Positions 5,468-8,177 of a stretch of 8,177 nt of DNA are shown piece after piece. Below the pieces are notes generated by a model, which was not told the DNA's origin, did no database searches, and was given only the letters and a program-made list of their open reading frames with translations. The position numbers and the translations under genes are program-made. The number at the start of each line of letters is the position of its first letter. Position 1 is the stretch's first letter. The stretch is from Methylococcaceae bacterium (GTDB lineage: Bacteria > Pseudomonadota > Gammaproteobacteria > Methylococcales > Methylomonadaceae). Where the stretch lies: contig JAUXDP010000141.1 in NCBI GenBank assembly GCA_030618325.1, forward strand, positions 1-8,177, read 5' to 3'.

Positions 5468-7216
5468 CTAAGCCACCAATGCCTTAACAGTGGCTTGCAT
5501 TAATTTTTCTGCATCGCTGTAGGATTGGGTGAGTTGTTGTTCTAGTTGGTCGCATAGGGTCATTAGTTGGTCTACTTTGGCTACTATGCGTTTTTGTTCT
5601 TCTAGTGGGGGTAGTGGCATAATATATTCATACAATAATTCTTTTCTAACCCCCGATTGCCCTGCAGTCCGTTCTGATTCAGCAACAACAAGGCTTTGTA
5701 TGTTAGGGGACTTCAAAAAATAGAAAAGATAATCATTAATAATAAACTTTTCGTTAGGTATTGCTTTCATCAACGCTACATTATATGTGCCTTCCAACCC
5801 TCTCAATATTTGAAACACAGGGGGACCATATCGACCAATCATTACATCTTTTTTATAGAATAGTCTATTTGCATATTCATTTGGTACATAGGTAATGAAA
5901 TTATCAGTTCTAAAATCTCTAATTTGTATCAGCCTTGTATAACCTTCTGTTTTCTCATATGTGAACTTACTTTTAGGGGGCTGACTTCCTCCAACAATTG
6001 CAACTATTTGACCGAGTCTTAGCCAAAGCCAATTATTAGCAATATGAATTTGTTTAGCCTGTTCTGAAATAGGCTCTGAGTAATTTATAGATTTACCCTT
6101 TCCTATTTTGTGTAACCCTACGGGCAAAATATTTTTTTGATTTATCAAAGATAAATCTTTATTGTCGTGAGAAGTAATTCTGCCATCAACCGCTAGCTGT
6201 AGTAGAACATTTCTCAACGCCTTAACATTCTCCAACCCCACCAAATGTTTTTTCTTGCGTCCTTCGCCTTTTGGCATGGGGAGAGTGCAGCCGTATAGGG
6301 TGTTGAAGTGTTGGGCGATGCGTTGCCAGTTTTGTTCAAAGCTGGTTTCTGGGGTGCTTGGGTTGAGCAGTGCATTAATGGCGGCGGTATTTGCGCGTAA
6401 TACGGTATTGGCTTGTTGCTGTTGCTGGGCTTCTAGCTTGTCGCAGAGTGCCATTAGTTCACCTACTTTGGCTACGATGCGTTTTTGTTCTTCTAGGGGA
6501 GGAAAGGGGAAAAGAGCTACTAATGCTTTTTCTGTTCCCAATCGGGGCATTCTCATCCCATGAGTTGAATTTTCAGCGTATTCCTTAAAATAAGGTGATT
6601 TCATCATCCATCTTAAATAATAAGGGTCAATATTGGAAAACCCGTGTAAAGGTATCACTTCTGTCGAGCATACACCTTTTTCATCCGCAACTATGACCTT
6701 ATCCAGATATGGTCGTAGCTTTCCATAAAGAACATCACCTTTATCAAACCTATTTTTGGAACTTTTAAAATTTCTATCTTTAGCCGTGACCTTAGACAGT
6801 AACTTTGAAGATTCTTTTTCTATATCTTCTAATTCTAAAACCCAGGTATCATCAACAACATCAGAAAACTCGGCTTTTACTGCTATTCCATAATTTGATA
6901 CTTCACCAATTCGAGTCCACACCCAACTCGGTGGAATTGAGTAAGGAATTTCATCATTATCAATTTCAGGCATTTTCTTTTTTACTTTAATAACCTTCTT
7001 TTTTAATAGCCTTTGTTTTTCATCTTGGTTTCTTTTAAAGTCAATTTTTGCATCACTGCTTTTAAGTTGTTCTACTAGTTTTCCTGATACTGCAAAATAA
7101 GTAATTAAATCTTTAATTTTTGAAATTCCATTAGGCGTACGCGCAAACACTTCAAACTGCTTAACAAATCCAGATAAATTCCCAGCCTCTGGCACTAAAG
7201 GTTCAACACCCATCAC
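5468..7216 (-). CDS. hsdS: type I restriction-modification specificity subunit HsdS
   Basis: HsdS sets the DNA target for the type I R-M complex. The 582-residue protein has two half-sites in the usual circular layout. Each half has an N-terminal helical motif (KIKDLITYFAVSGKL at 33-47, ALRNVLLQLAVDGRI at 333-347), a target recognition domain (about 95-235 and 394-534) and a conserved coiled-coil spacer that starts PPLEEQKRIVAKV (239-251 and 536-548). TRD1 contains LRPYLDKVIVADEKG and TRD2 contains VMIGRYGPPVFQI, both typical of HsdS TRDs. The TRD coding DNA is visibly more AT-rich than the conserved regions, as expected for exchangeable modules. The start is either GTG 7216, with GAGG seven bases ahead, or ATG 7213, which overlaps the hsdM stop as TGATG. 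Either way translation is coupled to hsdM. Only four to five bases separate this gene's conserved motifs at DNA level from their repeat copies in phase, so recombination between halves is plausible. The target sequence cannot be read from here. Confidence 0.95.
   Translation of the reverse strand: MMGVEPLVPEAGNLSGFVKQFEVFARTPNGISKIKDLITYFAVSGKLVEQLKSSDAKIDFKRNQDEKQRLLKKKVIKVKKKMPEIDNDEIPYSIPPSWVWTRIGEVSNYGIAVKAEFSDVVDDTWVLELEDIEKESSKLLSKVTAKDRNFKSSKNRFDKGDVLYGKLRPYLDKVIVADEKGVCSTEVIPLHGFSNIDPYYLRWMMKSPYFKEYAENSTHGMRMPRLGTEKALVALFPFPPLEEQKRIVAKVGELMALCDKLEAQQQQQANTVLRANTAAINALLNPSTPETSFEQNWQRIAQHFNTLYGCTLPMPKGEGRKKKHLVGLENVKALRNVLLQLAVDGRITSHDNKDLSLINQKNILPVGLHKIGKGKSINYSEPISEQAKQIHIANNWLWLRLGQIVAIVGGSQPPKSKFTYEKTEGYTRLIQIRDFRTDNFITYVPNEYANRLFYKKDVMIGRYGPPVFQILRGLEGTYNVALMKAIPNEKFIINDYLFYFLKSPNIQSLVVAESERTAGQSGVRKELLYEYIMPLPPLEEQKRIVAKVDQLMTLCDQLEQQLTQSYSDAEKLMQATVKALVA
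5572..5605 (-). repeat. direct repeat copy A within hsdS (second conserved region)
   Basis: This 34-base stretch encodes part of the PPLEEQKRIVAKV conserved region at the C-terminal end of HsdS. It matches 6463-6496 at 33 of 34 positions and lies 891 bases (297 codons) from it, in the same frame. Repeats like this in hsdS can support homologous exchange or deletion of a TRD. Confidence 0.85.
6463..6496 (-). repeat. direct repeat copy B within hsdS (central conserved region)
   Basis: This is the partner of 5572-5605, encoding the same motif after TRD1. The single difference is synonymous in effect on the shared motif IVAKV. Recombination between the copies would remove 891 bases and keep the frame, leaving a one-TRD HsdS. 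Confidence 0.85.
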
Positions 7217-8177
7217 ACTTTCGCCTCAGTCAACGCCTTTTCCAATTCCGTTTTAAGCAAGTCTAAAGTACTGGCAATTTCACCTTGCAAGCTTTGATAA
7301 TCTGCTAACAATTCATCAGGATCACCATGATCTAATTCCACCACATGCGGGTTTTTGACATCCAGATTAAAATGACTGACTTTAATATCAGCAATAGATA
7401 CTTTCCATGCTTGTTCATTCTCTACACGGTCTTTGCGTTGGTCGCCACCCCACCAATCTTGGCAACCTTTAAACTCAGCTACCCGCATGGGTTTGGTTTT
7501 GTTATAGGCTTTAACACCGGCTGGCAGTTGTTGTTCGTAAAACCAGATTTCTTGCGTGGCGGTGCCTTTTTCAAAAAACAGCAGATTGGTTTTAATACTG
7601 GTGTATGGGGCAAATACAGAATTGGGTAGGCGCACAATGGTGTGTAGATTACATTCTTCCAGTAGTTTTTCTTTGATTTTGGTTTTTACCCCTTCACCAA
7701 ATAAAGTGCCATCGGGTAATACAATGGCTGCCCGTCCGTTGGTTTCTAAAATATGGATAATTAATTGTAAAAATAAATCAGCAGTTTCACGGGTACGGGT
7801 CGCGGCAGGGAAATTTAGCTCAATACCGTCTTCTTCCATCCCGCCAAACGGTGGATTTGCTATTACGCAAGTCACGCGTTCTTTTAGACTCCAATCGCGC
7901 AGAGGTCTTGCCAGGGTATTGTCGTGGCGTATTTGACTGGGGACTTCTATGCCGTGTAATAGCATATTGGTGGTACATAATAGGTGTGGTAGCTGTTTTT
8001 TCTCTACGCCGTAAATCTGTTGTTGTAAGCGTTGGTTATCTTCCGGGGTTTTGATACTGCCTGAGGCTTTGATATGGTCCAGGGTGCAAGCTAAAAACCC
8101 ACCTGTTCCGCAGGCTGGATCCATCATTTTTTCACCCAGTTGAGGGTTAATTCGATTGACCATAAAGGTGGTGACGG
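7213..8177 (-). CDS. hsdM: type I restriction-modification DNA methyltransferase HsdM, 5' end outside the window
   Basis: HsdM is the N6-adenine methyltransferase subunit of the type I complex. The visible part is about 321 residues, and the frame stays open to the right edge. ATG 8161-8163 is therefore internal, because the codons before it (VTTF) continue the protein. SAM-binding motif I is DPACGTGGF, at residues 15-23 counted from that internal Met. The catalytic motif IV is NPPF at 103-106, followed by GGMEEDG. The C-terminal part ends in a helical stretch (STLDLLKTELEKALTEAKV), typical of the region that contacts HsdS. Full-length relatives have about 480-520 residues, so roughly a third is missing on the N-terminal side. 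The stop overlaps the hsdS start. hsdR is not visible and could lie upstream, beyond the edge. Confidence 0.95.
   Translation of the reverse strand, partial: VTTFMVNRINPQLGEKMMDPACGTGGFLACTLDHIKASGSIKTPEDNQRLQQQIYGVEKKQLPHLLCTTNMLLHGIEVPSQIRHDNTLARPLRDWSLKERVTCVIANPPFGGMEEDGIELNFPAATRTRETADLFLQLIIHILETNGRAAIVLPDGTLFGEGVKTKIKEKLLEECNLHTIVRLPNSVFAPYTSIKTNLLFFEKGTATQEIWFYEQQLPAGVKAYNKTKPMRVAEFKGCQDWWGGDQRKDRVENEQAWKVSIADIKVSHFNLDVKNPHVVELDHGDPDELLADYQSLQGEIASTLDLLKTELEKALTEAKV

Noticed and set aside
7556..7936. Plus-strand open frame of 126 codons inside hsdM.
   Set aside because: It lies opposite the conserved HsdM motif IV and shows no domain features; it is a shadow of the coding strand.

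Overview
The window looks like a chromosomal segment of a Gammaproteobacterium. Pointers are an ExeA-type AAA ATPase, a DUF481 outer-membrane protein, a Crp/Fnr regulator and a REP-associated tyrosine transposase (RAYT) with its REP palindromes. A methanotroph-like or other environmental gammaproteobacterium would fit, but I cannot place it more precisely. Base composition is moderate to AT-rich, with a more GC-rich stretch at about 170-260.

Left part, 1-2820, plus strand. A short, apparently disrupted reading frame runs into moaA through an ATGA overlap. moaA (molybdenum cofactor step 1) is followed with no gap by a small rhodanese-domain lipoprotein gene. Next, behind its own likely -10 element, is a DUF481 outer-membrane barrel gene that ends at a strong intrinsic terminator (2795-2820).

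Middle part, 2821-4737, plus strand. A stand-alone ExeA/XrtA-type ATPase gene has no visible ribosome binding site. A long imperfect stem-loop begins two bases after its stop codon. A Crp/Fnr-family regulator follows that lacks the usual cAMP-contact signature.

Right part, 4738-8177, minus strand. A RAYT gene is bracketed by two inverted REP palindromes that begin with GTAG, and a third REP lies just outside. Beyond it are hsdS and the 3' two-thirds of hsdM of a type I restriction-modification system, with coupled hsdM-hsdS translation. hsdM runs off the right edge. No hsdR is visible. The REP cluster lies between the housekeeping-like plus-strand genes and the accessory R-M genes.

I see no clearly undescribed multi-gene system. 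The best leads are the RAYT/REP unit (REP1 overlaps the transposase stop codon, and REP2 and REP3 form a 32-position foldback beside hsdS), the near-identical 34-bp direct repeats inside hsdS, the broken membrane-protein frame ahead of moaA, and the stem-loop before the Crp/Fnr gene.
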